A DNA stretch of 64,000 nt, from contig NZ_CP134159.1 of NCBI RefSeq assembly GCF_032197885.1, positions 620,001 to 684,000 on the forward strand, written 5' to 3'. The first letter of the stretch is position 1, and each line of letters opens with the position of its first letter. Below, piece after piece: positions 1 to 8,740 of the stretch. The stretch is from Levilactobacillus namurensis. Lineage in GTDB: Bacteria > Bacillota > Bacilli > Lactobacillales > Lactobacillaceae. The notes beneath the pieces are model-generated. The model ran no database searches, was not told the DNA's origin, and saw only the letters and a list, made by a program, of their open reading frames with translations. The translations under genes and the position numbers were made by a program.

Positions 1-1
1 T

Positions 2-58
2 TTGTACGCGTACTTGAAACGGTATTATCGCGGGAAAGATGATCGTGAGGTTTTGTAA
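2..58 (+). CDS. C-terminal end of an unidentified protein (partial)
   Basis: An open frame enters from the left edge and ends at TAA 56-58. It encodes 18 basic, tyrosine-rich residues ending KDDREVL. A hairpin follows directly, which fits the real end of a gene. Too little is present to name the family. Confidence 0.4.
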   Translation: MYAYLKRYYRGKDDREVL

Positions 59-69
59 CTGAGTAACCG

Positions 70-100
70 AAAAGGGCGTGGCCCGTGGGTCACGCCTTTC
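70..100. terminator. Bidirectional terminator-like hairpin
   Basis: AAAGGGCGTG (71-80) pairs with CACGCCTTT (91-99) with one bulged G. It lies between the partial rightward gene and the leftward DUF4811 gene and could serve both. Confidence 0.55.
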
Positions 101-107
101 GTATCTT

Positions 108-857
108 CTATTCTACGGGTTGCGCTTTGGCTTGGGCGATCAGCTTGGCTTTCAACTGCGGCAGTTGTTGCTGGGCCTGGGTGGTAGCCGCCCGAGTGGC
201 GCGTTGCTTGATGGCTTGGAGTTGGTCGTCAGTCAGGCTGGGATTGGCTAACCGTTGCTCGGCGACGATTTGAGCCACGGTCCCGGCTAGGGTGTGCTTG
301 GCGGTCCGGATTTGGTCGTCCGCTGCCCGGGCTAACCATTTAGACTGCCGGACGCTGAGAGTCTCCCAGCTCCGGGGCAGAATGAACGTGTTTTCCGTCT
401 TGATGACTTCGTGGTGTTTACCAGTGTCGGAGAAGAGCCATCGCCAGATCCCCGGCCGGTACCGCCAACTGGTGGTTTTAGTCACCAGTGTCGGGGTCGC
501 CGTGTTCTGGGGGCTGACCCGGTTGGTAGTTTTGAGGTCCGCTGCGGTATGGTGTTGCTGGCTAGATGTGGGTAACCGGTAGGCGTAGACCCGTTCCGTG
601 GACGAGTGTTTCAAGGGCTGATAGACCAGTAAGTCGAGTTGCCGACTAGGAGAGACCGAGGCGATTTTAGTGGTCTTGGTGGTGGTGACCTGAACCATCC
701 CCCAGTGCCAGTTATCGTTGCCAATCATCAGCAGGGCTGCGCCTAATAGGGTCAGACAACCTAGGGTTCCCCCGCCGATGCGCAGGGCCTTGGTGGGTAA
801 GAGCAGGGCACCGAAGACGAACAGTAGGATACCGGCAAATAAAATGATCAGAATCAT
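108..857 (-). CDS. DUF4811 membrane protein, partner of the MFS exporter
   Basis: This 249-residue protein has two hydrophobic segments at the N-terminus (about residues 1-20 and 25-46), then a long polar, threonine-rich extracytoplasmic region and an Ala/Gln-rich helical C-terminus. It resembles the DUF4811 family, which in lactobacilli sits directly after an EmrB/QacA-type exporter. Its start overlaps the end of that MFS gene by 4 bp, so the two are probably translationally coupled. The function is unknown. By context it may be an accessory or stabilising subunit of the efflux pump. Confidence 0.8.
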   Translation of the reverse strand: MILIILFAGILLFVFGALLLPTKALRIGGGTLGCLTLLGAALLMIGNDNWHWGMVQVTTTKTTKIASVSPSRQLDLLVYQPLKHSSTERVYAYRLPTSSQQHHTAADLKTTNRVSPQNTATPTLVTKTTSWRYRPGIWRWLFSDTGKHHEVIKTENTFILPRSWETLSVRQSKWLARAADDQIRTAKHTLAGTVAQIVAEQRLANPSLTDDQLQAIKQRATRAATTQAQQQLPQLKAKLIAQAKAQPVE

Positions 858-2299
858 GCGACAGCCACCTCCCGGGCGGAATCTTTAATCAGTAAGGCAA
901 ACAGCATGTCCAGAATACCAAAGGCTGTGGCCACTAAGAAGGCGGCGTGGAACCCGGACATCGCGGCCTGGTAGCTCTGGTCCTGGAAGACCAGGGGTGC
1001 TGTGGTCAGTAAGGCGTGACTTGGCGCGGCGTTGGTCATGACGTTGGTGAGGACGCTCCCTAAGATGGCCGTGCCCATCGACGTGGTCACTTGACGTAGC
1101 GTACTGTTGACGGCGGTGCCGTGACTGAGTTGAATACCGGTCAGGTCCATGGAACTGGCAGCGGTGATTGGCATGGTCACCACGGCGACCCCAATCATCA
1201 GGATGGTGTAATCGCAGATGATGTAGAGGTAGGGCGTAGTCCGGGTCAGCATCGCGAAGGGCAGGGTGCCTAGCGTCAACAGAAAGGTCCCAATCATGGC
1301 GAGTTTGCGACCCCCCATCCGGTCGTACAGACTCCCACTAATCAGACTCACGATGCCGAAGACTAAGGCGCCGGGAAGAATCACAAGGCCGGAATGCAAA
1401 GGGGATAGTCCCCGCACCTGTTGGAGGTACATAGGGAGAACCACTTGAATCCCAATCATGGCGGTGTTGGACAAGGCCGTGACCAGCGAGGCGATGGTGA
1501 AGGATGGAATCTTCAATAAGCGGACATTGAGGAACGGCGTCTGTTGCGGCCATTCGTGCCGGGCGAAGAGGCCGATGAAGAGAACGCCGACTAGGATACC
1601 GCCAATTACGGTCGCCGACAGCCAGCCATTTTCGCCGACTTCCGAGAACCCGTAGAGGAGACTACCAAATCCGATAGTCGATAAGCCGATGGCCACCTTG
1701 TCGATTGGGGACTTCTTCAACGGAATCACGGGATGAATGAAGATCAGGGTGAGTACTAGAACTAGAATCACAGGTGGAATCATGATACCGAAGAGGTCCC
1801 GCCAAGTGGCGTTGTCCAGGATCCAACCGGACAGGGTCGGCCCTAAGGCGGGGGCCAGACCGATGACGATACCTCCCAGGCCCATCATGGATCCGCGTTT
1901 GTCGGCTGGAAAGATGACCAATAAGACGGTTTGAATCGTGGGAAACGTGATGCCGACCCCGATGGCTTGAATCAGGCGCCCGGTCAGAATCAGAGCGAAA
2001 TTAGTGGCGGTGTAGCTGGTGATGAGCCCCGCCAAGAAGAACCCCAACGCCGCGAGGTAGATGATGCGAAGGCTGAAGTTATTGATCAGCCAGGCACTGA
2101 TGGGAATCATGATGCCCATGACCAGTAGGAAGCCGGTGGTCAGCCATTGAACCGTCGAACTGGAGATGGAAAAGCGCGTCATCAGAGTGGGGTAAGCGGT
2201 GACCAGCATGTTGGTGGTTAAGGCGGTACAGAACGTGCCGCACATTAGCGTAATCATCAGCCAGTAACGGTTGATGGGTTTGCCATTGATATCGTGCAT
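854..2299 (-). CDS. DHA2-family MFS multidrug exporter (EmrB/QacA/LmrB type)
   Basis: This 481-residue polytopic protein has about 14 hydrophobic segments, the size and layout of the drug:H+ antiporter-2 family. A typical loop after TM2 (LAALGFFLAG) and the motif-C-like GLAPALGPTLSG near residue 155 are visible. It probably extrudes hydrophobic toxicants using the proton gradient. It is transcribed leftward with the DUF4811 gene, away from a TetR regulator at 2437. A 9-bp-arm palindrome lies between the two promoters, so the regulator probably represses both. The substrate cannot be read from sequence. Confidence 0.9.
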   Translation of the reverse strand: MHDINGKPINRYWLMITLMCGTFCTALTTNMLVTAYPTLMTRFSISSSTVQWLTTGFLLVMGIMIPISAWLINNFSLRIIYLAALGFFLAGLITSYTATNFALILTGRLIQAIGVGITFPTIQTVLLVIFPADKRGSMMGLGGIVIGLAPALGPTLSGWILDNATWRDLFGIMIPPVILVLVLTLIFIHPVIPLKKSPIDKVAIGLSTIGFGSLLYGFSEVGENGWLSATVIGGILVGVLFIGLFARHEWPQQTPFLNVRLLKIPSFTIASLVTALSNTAMIGIQVVLPMYLQQVRGLSPLHSGLVILPGALVFGIVSLISGSLYDRMGGRKLAMIGTFLLTLGTLPFAMLTRTTPYLYIICDYTILMIGVAVVTMPITAASSMDLTGIQLSHGTAVNSTLRQVTTSMGTAILGSVLTNVMTNAAPSHALLTTAPLVFQDQSYQAAMSGFHAAFLVATAFGILDMLFALLIKDSAREVAVA

Positions 2300-2341
2300 C
2301 GAAAGACCTCTTTTGCCTAAGTTTTGGATTAATCTAGGGTG

Positions 2342-2412
2342 AGTATAGACTGTCTTCTTCAGAAACTAAACTGATGCTATCAGTTTAATTCGGAATCCTT
2401 ACTAGGTATAAT
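2342..2412. promoter_or_regulatory. Divergent promoters with TetR operator palindrome
   Basis: TAAACTGAT-GCT-ATCAGTTTA (2367-2387) is a perfect inverted repeat with 9-bp arms. A rightward -10 TATAAT lies at 2407-2412, with its -35 position inside the right arm. A leftward -10 TATACT (complement of 2342-2347) has its -35 position inside the left arm. One bound repressor dimer would block both promoters. Confidence 0.75.
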
Positions 2413-2436
2413 GGGACCCAAAGGAGAGGGTGGCTT

Positions 2437-3009
2437 ATGGTGAAGCGACGGACGTTAACTCAGGAAAAGGTCATTGAACACGCCAATCAGTTGATTGCGG
2501 CGCGTGGGTTGGACCACTTGACGATGCGGGAACTGGCCACGGACTTAGGGGTGCGCCCCCAGTCGATTTATAATTACGCACGAAGTCTCAACGATTTACT
2601 GGATCAGGTGGGGGTCCGTTTCGTTCACGAATTGGCCCAGCAACTGTTGCACGAGTTAGCAGGCGTGAGCGGAGATACGGCGTTGATGGTGTTCGCGCAG
2701 GTTTTTCGGCGGGCTTGCCAGCGCCAGGTACACTTGGCGCCAATCTTGTTGACTCCCAATCAGTTGGCGGAACTACCGCAGACTCACGCGGCGTTGGTCG
2801 CGTTGTATCGTGAAATGTTTACCAGTCTCCACCTCTTAGAGCATGCGGGAACGGCCCAGATGGCGGCCATCACGCTATACCGGTCGGCCCTCTTTGGGTT
2901 TATCATGCAGGAGTTAGGGGGCTTCTTGCGCTTGCCGCCGGATCAGGTGGATGAGCGGTTTACCCAGACCATGACCTTGGCGATTCGGCAGTTGCCGGTG
3001 AGGGGGTAG
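2437..3009 (+). CDS. TetR/AcrR-family repressor (probably of the adjacent exporter)
   Basis: This 190-residue protein has an N-terminal helix-turn-helix (TMRELATDLGVRPQSIYNYA, about residues 29-48) and a C-terminal ligand-binding half of the TetR-C/WHG type. AAGGAG stands just upstream of the ATG. It is divergent from the MFS-DUF4811 pair across the 2367-2387 palindrome, the usual layout for a local drug-responsive repressor. The inducer is unknown. A weak GGGCC/GGCCC hairpin with a T-run near 3017-3061 may end its transcript. Confidence 0.88.
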   Translation: MVKRRTLTQEKVIEHANQLIAARGLDHLTMRELATDLGVRPQSIYNYARSLNDLLDQVGVRFVHELAQQLLHELAGVSGDTALMVFAQVFRRACQRQVHLAPILLTPNQLAELPQTHAALVALYREMFTSLHLLEHAGTAQMAAITLYRSALFGFIMQELGGFLRLPPDQVDERFTQTMTLAIRQLPVRG

Positions 3010-3140
3010 GGATGGGGGCCTCATGAACGCCTGATATGGCCCGATTAATCGTATTTTTTGGTCAGAGGTTGGAAAGGGAGTTGGCTTCATTGCGGGGGTG
3101 GGGTAAATTTTAAGATAGTAGATTTAGCGAAGGGAGGTCC

Positions 3141-4046
3141 TTGGTATCAAACCTTATACGGTCAATACGTTCTTTCCAACGGGTGATCCCGATGGCATCC
3201 GAATCGCGGACATTACCACGCGGTCGATTCGGGCGTTTTACATTCCCCGGAATTGTTTAAAAGCCGCCTTAGACAGCCGTAAAGAGCTGGCTTGGAACGG
3301 AGTCTACAACCCTGTTTGATCAGGTCTTCCCCGGACAACAACGGACGGTCTACATCGGCGAAGCTGAAGATGTGGGTCACCGCTTGCGGCAACATCAGGT
3401 GGCTAAGGAAAAATGGTGGGATTTTGTGGTGGCCTTTGTGATCAATAACGCGGACCATCAACTCTCTAAGGCGGATATCAAGTACTTAGAAAACCTGATG
3501 TATCAACGTGCGCAGCAAAGCCAGCGGATGCAGCTTTTTAACGGGAATACTCCGCACAAGTCTTTTGTGGCTGAAGGCAGAAAGTACGATTTAGCAGAGG
3601 TTTTTGAAAATATCGACCTGTTATTACGGGCCTTTGACCTCCCCGTTTTTGCCCCAGCTCCGTCAACATTGAAGGCGTTAAAATTAATGCCGATTGCTAC
3701 CTCGGCACCCCAGCACCCTAAAATGACGCGACAAGGCGAGTCGGACCGAATGTTTTGGTTTGATGGCCGCGGGAGTCAAGCGCGGGCCACGTACACCCCG
3801 GAAGGTAACTTGCTGGTCCATCGGGGCTCTAGGTTAACGCCGAAAGCCCCTGCTAAGTCGTTTAACCCGGCACTGGTACGTCGGTTGGAACGGGCTGGTG
3901 TGATTAAAAATAACGTGTTCGTTGACGACTACCTGTTCACCAGTCCGTCCACGGCGGGAAGCGTAATTTACAAGGCCCGCTGTAACGGCTGGACCATGTG
4001 GCATGATCAAGCAGGAAAAACGTTAGATCAACGATTTCGGACTTAG
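3141..4046 (+). pseudogene. GIY-YIG nuclease with DUF4357 domain, broken by two compensating frameshifts
   Basis: Three frames must be joined to read the whole protein. A TTG start at 3141 follows GGGAGG. One base appears missing in the A-run at 3149-3151. The middle frame then encodes NTFFPTGDPDGIRIADITTR and onward to WNGVY. One extra C in the CCC at 3310-3312 returns to the first frame, giving TVYIGEAEDVGHRLRQH. GVY and YIG are the two halves of the GIY-YIG motif. The C-terminal 220 residues, ending in a WTMWHDQAGKTLD-like segment, fit DUF4357. With both indels corrected, the gene is 301 codons plus stop and uninterrupted. The cause is either real inactivation or homopolymer sequencing error. 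A downstream-only product could start at GTG 3372 but would lack the GIY half. Confidence 0.8.
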
Positions 4047-4079
4047 AATCCAGCTCTTAAACGGGGGCTGGATTTTTTT
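4047..4079 (+). terminator. Rho-independent terminator
   Basis: AATCCAGC (4047-4054) pairs with GCTGGATT (4067-4074) and is followed by a T-run. It lies directly after the GIY-YIG gene stop. Confidence 0.85.
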
Positions 4080-4247
4080 GTAAGCACGCACAGATCGTAA
4101 AAATGATGGCGAAATTTGGACTGACTTTACCACTTAAATGAAGAATTCAGGGGGTTCGTTAAGTTGGCTATTGATCTTCCTGAAACGGCTAGGTAACATG
4201 GGGATACAGGATTATCGGCGTAGCTTGAAGACAAGGGAAGAGTAGGC

Positions 4248-6002
4248 GTGTATATGACAGAATTTGTTGAGATTCCACAACCATCCAGATTTCGAATCAG
4301 CGAACTATTTCGGGACAATAACTTTATCGTCCCGCTATATCAACGCAACTATGCCTGGGGAACGAATGAGGTCGAGGACTTTTGGGGCGACCTGTTGGAG
4401 CTAGTGAAGGGGTACCGGAACAGCCACTTCTTTGGACAAATCGTGACCTATAAGAACGAACAGGGCGACCAAGAGATTATTGATGGGCAACAACGACTGA
4501 CCACCAGTACATTATTTATGGCGGCGATTCGGGATACCGCTAACCGGATGTACCGTGAGAACTTCTCGAACAGTCAGGCTAGTGAGGCGGAGCTAGAGAG
4601 TGGTGACCTGTTGCGCGATGTGCGACGTGAGGTTGATAAATCGATTCGTGGAAAGGACCATCCCTCGTTGATTGTTCAACAAAATGCGGATCACGACCAG
4701 CCGGGTCAGAGTTTGCAGGATTATTTTTTTGATTTGACGAATCAGGTGGCTAAAGCCGCATCGGAGAAGTTGACGTCGGAACCTAAACGCAACATGCAAC
4801 GGGCTTACAAGGAAATGACACATTGGATTGTGGCGGAAATCAATCAGGAAAAGACGTTAGCTGGGCGGATTGACCGGCTGCAGTTGATCTTTGAATCCTT
4901 CTTTAACAAGTTTTACATTGTGATGATCTCGGCACCCAGCCGGCAAGACGCTTTTACGATTTTTGAAACGTTGAACAGTCGGGGAAAAGATCTACGGGCT
5001 TCCGATATTATCAAGAACCACGTGATGTCATTAATGGGGACGGAGATCAAGCCGGCTAATGACCAGTGGAACCGGCTGACCAATCAACTGGATAACGACA
5101 GTGATAAGATTACTCGGTTCATCCGAACCTACTGGGCGGCCAAAAAGCGAATCGTTCCAGAATCTAAGTTGTATCGGGCCATCAGTACAGAAATCAAGGA
5201 CGTCAACACCTCGCAACAGTTTTTAGATGATTTAGACAAGGTGGTCGCACTGTATACCGTTCTGGAATCACCGACCAGTCCTAAAGCCCATGACCAATAC
5301 TTTAAGGATCATAAAATCACGGAAACTTTGGAGATCTTAGCGCGGCTCCACGTGAAGCTGTATTATCCGGTCGTGATTGCGATGGTTTATAAAAAGTATT
5401 CTGAAGCGAGTTTGTTGAAAGTCGTGACGAAATTACTGGCCATTTTTATCCGGCACCGGACGATTATTAACGATGGGACGAACAAGTTGGAAACGGGCTT
5501 CTCGGATGTGGCGCATCGTATCTGGAATTTAGATTTAAAATCAGTGGATGAAATTATTGAAGACCTTAATGAGAAACTATTACCGAAGAAAGATCAGACT
5601 GAAGCAAGTTTCCAAGTATTGCAGAAGGCTGGGGGTCAGCGGGGCGCTAAGAAATGGACCTTGGTGTACTTGTTGGCGGAGCTCTATAGTGTTGAATACG
5701 ATGACTTTGGGGAGCAACTCTTTCGGCAGGTCTTTAAGGATGACGATTACCAACTGGTTCAGGTCGACACCACGAACGCTGTGGGGGATGATGCGGAGTA
5801 TCTGGGAAACTGGACGTTGTTGGAAAAGCGATTAGTCAAGACGGAAGTCCAAGCGGCAGCAGATCTGGTACCGGCGTTGCAACAATCAGGGTTAACCGGG
5901 AACCAGCGTCTTGCCCAACAGATTCAAAATAACGGCTGGTCAGCTGCGGATGTTCGGAATCGCCAAGACCGTTTTACGGCAGACGTTACCCTGATCTGGT
6001 AG
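4248..6002 (+). CDS. DUF262/DUF1524 (GmrSD-like) protein with a degenerate nuclease half
   Basis: The 584-residue protein begins with a DUF262 ParB-like domain carrying the conserved DGQQRLTT (residues 79-86), which binds and hydrolyses nucleotides in GmrSD-type restriction enzymes. The C-terminus keeps the DUF1524 landmarks LGNWTLLE (about 519-526) and a final IW. The HIxP His-Me-finger segment that should precede them is replaced by a sequence with no histidine (VQVDTTNAVGDDAEY). It may therefore bind or sense without cutting. The start is GTG 4248 (8 nt after GGGAAG) or ATG 4254. It follows the GIY-YIG gene, suggesting a small defence locus. That role is inferred, not shown. Confidence 0.82.
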   Translation: MYMTEFVEIPQPSRFRISELFRDNNFIVPLYQRNYAWGTNEVEDFWGDLLELVKGYRNSHFFGQIVTYKNEQGDQEIIDGQQRLTTSTLFMAAIRDTANRMYRENFSNSQASEAELESGDLLRDVRREVDKSIRGKDHPSLIVQQNADHDQPGQSLQDYFFDLTNQVAKAASEKLTSEPKRNMQRAYKEMTHWIVAEINQEKTLAGRIDRLQLIFESFFNKFYIVMISAPSRQDAFTIFETLNSRGKDLRASDIIKNHVMSLMGTEIKPANDQWNRLTNQLDNDSDKITRFIRTYWAAKKRIVPESKLYRAISTEIKDVNTSQQFLDDLDKVVALYTVLESPTSPKAHDQYFKDHKITETLEILARLHVKLYYPVVIAMVYKKYSEASLLKVVTKLLAIFIRHRTIINDGTNKLETGFSDVAHRIWNLDLKSVDEIIEDLNEKLLPKKDQTEASFQVLQKAGGQRGAKKWTLVYLLAELYSVEYDDFGEQLFRQVFKDDDYQLVQVDTTNAVGDDAEYLGNWTLLEKRLVKTEVQAAADLVPALQQSGLTGNQRLAQQIQNNGWSAADVRNRQDRFTADVTLIW

Positions 6003-6091
6003 TCACTAGGCATCGGGACAAACGGCGGTTAGCCAGCGAGCATGAACGTCATCAGTTTGGCCCCTCTTAGGCACCCTGTAGCGTCAAGGAT

Positions 6092-6140
6092 AGCCCAAAA
6101 CGGAGTCTGGGATTTTTTATCCTGGGCTCCGTTTTGGGCT
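6092..6140. terminator. Bidirectional terminator between convergent genes
   Basis: AGCCCAAAACGGAG (6092-6105) pairs perfectly with CTCCGTTTTGGGCT (6127-6140) around a T-rich loop. It sits between the DUF262 gene and the leftward glycosylase gene. Confidence 0.8.
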
Positions 6141-6777
6141 ATTTAAATAAGTGAAATGGGTGCTTAGTCAGTCCGGCATCCCGGGCGTGGTAGAGGTAGC
6201 GGGCGGCTAGTGACGAGTAAGGGCGCCACTTACGACACTTCTTCTCGACGGCCGCTCGGCGGTAGTCCGTGGTCTTGTAGACCCAGCCGTAGCCCTGGAG
6301 AAAGGCGCCGTCCTCGAAGGGCAAAATGTTGGGCCGGTCGAGGGAGAAAATCAGATACATCTTCGCGGACCAAGGCCCGATGCCTTTGAGTTGGGTCAGA
6401 TTCGTTATGATGGCTTGGTCGGACAAGTCACGGTAGCGCTCAAGGTTGATGGTGCCCGCAATCATGGCAGTCGTCAGGGTACGAATCGTGGCGACTTTGG
6501 TGTGCGAAACGCCGATGCTACGAATCGCTTGGTCGGAAAGTTGGTCGATGGCAGTTGGCGTGAGGTGACCGGCTGGACACTGGCGAAGCAAGCGACTGGT
6601 TAAAACGGCGGCCACTTTATTCGACAACATTTGCCCGATAATTTGACTGACTAGAAAACCGTAGCCGTTGGTGACCAGTTGATAGTCCAGCGGCCCCAGC
6701 ATTTGGATGACTTTTCCCAGATGCTTGTCTCGCTGACTGAGGTACTGAATTTCGGGTGAAGTTTGGTCAAAGTGCAC
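6139..6777 (-). CDS. AlkA-like DNA glycosylase (HhH-GPD, 3-methyladenine type)
   Basis: This 212-residue protein of the HhH-GPD superfamily removes alkylated purines at the start of base-excision repair. The helix-hairpin-helix is visible as LKGIGPWSAKM (130-140). The catalytic aspartate should be Asp156 in ILPFEDGAF, the position equivalent to Asp238 of E. coli AlkA. It lacks the N-terminal AlkA domain, as is usual for the short Firmicute form. It is monocistronic, with its own terminator on the convergent side. It is one of four glycosylase-family genes in this window. Confidence 0.82.
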   Translation of the reverse strand: MHFDQTSPEIQYLSQRDKHLGKVIQMLGPLDYQLVTNGYGFLVSQIIGQMLSNKVAAVLTSRLLRQCPAGHLTPTAIDQLSDQAIRSIGVSHTKVATIRTLTTAMIAGTINLERYRDLSDQAIITNLTQLKGIGPWSAKMYLIFSLDRPNILPFEDGAFLQGYGWVYKTTDYRRAAVEKKCRKWRPYSSLAARYLYHARDAGLTKHPFHLFK

Positions 6778-7255
6778 GTTACCGCCTCCTTTAGGCCTGA
6801 TTATACGCGGGTGATGGCCTGGGCGATAATGGGTCGTTAAGCGGGGCCATTAGTTTACTAGCCTAGGTGACGAGGTCATGGGAGGCTAAACCTGAGGTCA
6901 GGTTCTTTTATAAATTTTATTATGATAAAAAATGAGCAGAAGGAATATTGGAAAAGCAGATTCTGTATACTAGGCCGGTAGTTTAAAAAGCGAGGGTAGA
7001 TTACCTGAAAGGCCAGGGTTGGTGGTGAGCGTGACCTGCTATCCGGTAAATGGTCAGCAGAAACAGATGCAAGCGGCTTAACGGATTGAGCTAACGACTG
7101 CACAACTTCGCCTGCCCAGTGAGCTTTTTGGCCGGGCAAATAGCTTGGCGACTAAGTAGTCAACCGACAAAGGTTGTTGATTTAATTAAGTGGTTCTTAG
7201 AAGAAATCAAGGGTGTATAGACGTGGTAAGTTTTGGGTGTTGGGAGGAATCATGA
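6778..7255. other. 478-bp intergenic region without a recognisable gene
   Basis: Divergent spacer between the glycosylase and the LPXTG gene. It holds an AT-rich block (about 6905-6935) and a 7-bp-arm inverted repeat AACCTGA-GG-TCAGGTT (6889-6904). Close to the right end is the GGGAGG ribosome site (7242-7247) of the surface protein. I found no convincing ORF or structured RNA. Confidence 0.5.
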
Positions 7256-8674
7256 ATGGAAAGAGTCAAGGTTCAAGGTATCAAGAAGTTGGTCTTGATG
7301 CTAGTCATTGGAATGGGCGCGCTCCTGCTGAGTCCGCCGGTAGTGGGCTGGGCTAAAGAGATTCCCGCAACGGGGCTGGACGCGAACAGTGCCGTGATTA
7401 AGGACGCGCAGGGGAATGTGATCAGTCATACGACGCCTTTACCAGAATCGTTGTCCTATACGGTCAGTTATAACTGGCGGGTCGCGTCGTTTCTTAAGAT
7501 CAGTCCCGGGGATACCATGACCGTTTACTTACCGGAAAACGTCGCGATGCCGGAAGATACCAGTTTCTCGATGGTCAACACCTCATTGTTTGATCATCGC
7601 ACGATTGGGACGTTCTTCATGGCGAAGGGGGCACGAACGGGGACGGTGACCCTGAACGCGACCTTTGCGTCCACCAGTTATAATCGTAAGGGCTATATTC
7701 GTTTGGACGTTACCGGTCGTGAGCCGGACAAAGAAAATACTTTGGAAGCACCAATCGATCCGACGCCGGAGAATCCGGATGATTCGGAGACGGTGGCCCC
7801 GGAAGCACCAGAAGATAGTGAACCGGAAACACCGGAAGACAGTGAACCAGAACAGCCAAGTACGACTGAGCCGGAGACGCCGGAAGACAGTGAGCCAGAA
7901 CAGCCAAGTACGACTGAACCGGAGACACCGGAAGATAGCGAACCGGAACAGCCAAGTACGACTGAGCCAGAAGCACCGGAAGACAGCGAATCAGAACAGC
8001 CGGGGACGACTGAGCCGGAAACGCCGGAAGATAGCGAACCAGAACAGCCAAGTACGACTGAGCCCGAGTCTCCGGAGTCGGAACAACCTAGTTCAACTGA
8101 ACCGGTGGCGCCGACGCCCGAACACCCCAGCACGGACGGTACACCGACGATGAACGATGAGGAGCCGGTAAATACGCCGGCACCTGAAAAGCCAGAAGTA
8201 TCGAGTTCGCCGCAACCGGGGACAACGACTCCGGAATTGCCCGGTGATGCGGGGGGCGGTGGTGGTTCAACTCAGCCGACACCTTCCAATGATTTTCAAG
8301 CAGAAAATCCTTCGTTGACTCCGGTACCGACGTTTGGACCGCAAAAACCCGAGCCACAGAAGCCTGAGTCGCAGAAGCCGGTTTCTCAAGTACCAAGCGG
8401 ATCAACGACATCATCAACTATGGGTCAGTCAACGCCCACTCCCGGTTCGGGGAGTGTCGACCATCAACCGGTAACCGGCGGCTTGGCTCATAGTGGCACC
8501 GCATCGCAAGGTACTTCGGGTGGGATGGCCCAGGTCCTAGGGATTCAGTCAACCAGTGACCATCCGACCGCAACTTTACCGCAAACCGGTGAGCGTCCTG
8601 CGCCGTTGATTGCTTTGAGCGGTTGCTTGATGTTGTTCGGTCTAGGTTGTTGCATCTTGAGACGTCACAATTAA
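7256..8674 (+). CDS. LPXTG cell-wall-anchored surface protein with PEDSEPEQP repeats
   Basis: The 472-residue precursor starts with a signal peptide (hydrophobic about 10-31, AKE cleavage region). A folded N-terminal domain of about 120 residues follows, rich in beta-type sequence and resembling the N-terminal domains of Gram-positive adhesins (SYTVSYNWR, GDTMTVYLPENV). A Pro/Glu/Ser/Thr stalk with five 16-residue repeats (191-270) and a lower-complexity tail come next. The sorting signal is LPQTG (441-445), a membrane segment and a positive RRHN end. Sortase should attach it to peptidoglycan. The start was chosen by GGGAGG 8 nt upstream. The ligand is unknown. It has its own terminator. Confidence 0.88.
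   Translation: MERVKVQGIKKLVLMLVIGMGALLLSPPVVGWAKEIPATGLDANSAVIKDAQGNVISHTTPLPESLSYTVSYNWRVASFLKISPGDTMTVYLPENVAMPEDTSFSMVNTSLFDHRTIGTFFMAKGARTGTVTLNATFASTSYNRKGYIRLDVTGREPDKENTLEAPIDPTPENPDDSETVAPEAPEDSEPETPEDSEPEQPSTTEPETPEDSEPEQPSTTEPETPEDSEPEQPSTTEPEAPEDSESEQPGTTEPETPEDSEPEQPSTTEPESPESEQPSSTEPVAPTPEHPSTDGTPTMNDEEPVNTPAPEKPEVSSSPQPGTTTPELPGDAGGGGGSTQPTPSNDFQAENPSLTPVPTFGPQKPEPQKPESQKPVSQVPSGSTTSSTMGQSTPTPGSGSVDHQPVTGGLAHSGTASQGTSGGMAQVLGIQSTSDHPTATLPQTGERPAPLIALSGCLMLFGLGCCILRRHN
7826..8065 (+). repeat. Five tandem 48-bp repeats inside the LPXTG gene
   Basis: The unit encodes ETPEDSEPEQPSTTEP (16 residues), with a few substitutions in copy 4 (EAPEDSESEQPGTTEP). A partial copy of about 13 residues follows. 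The near-identity at DNA level makes copy number prone to slippage, so stalk length may vary between strains. Confidence 0.9.
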
Positions 8675-8678
8675 GCAT

Positions 8679-8716
8679 AAAACTCCCGTCAATCTAAACT
8701 TGACGGGAGTTTTCGG
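8679..8716. terminator. Bidirectional terminator
   Basis: AAAACTCCCGTCAA (8679-8692) and TTGACGGGAGTTTT (8700-8713) form a perfect 14-bp stem with a 7-nt loop. It is shared by the convergent LPXTG and purine permease genes. Confidence 0.9.
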
Positions 8717-8740
8717 GTTCTCAGTAGTGTTTTTAACGTT

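Noticed and set aside
6876..7139. 87-codon minus-strand ORF in the spacer before the LPXTG gene
   Set aside because: No ribosome site, no recognisable domain, and AT-rich promoter-like sequence at its end.
7826..8065. CRISPR-like array
   Set aside because: The units are contiguous 48-bp coding repeats without spacers.
7693..8133. Long Ser/Gly-rich ORF on the minus strand (146 codons)
   Set aside because: It is the complement of the LPXTG repeat stalk. Its repeat content follows from the real gene and it has no ribosome site.
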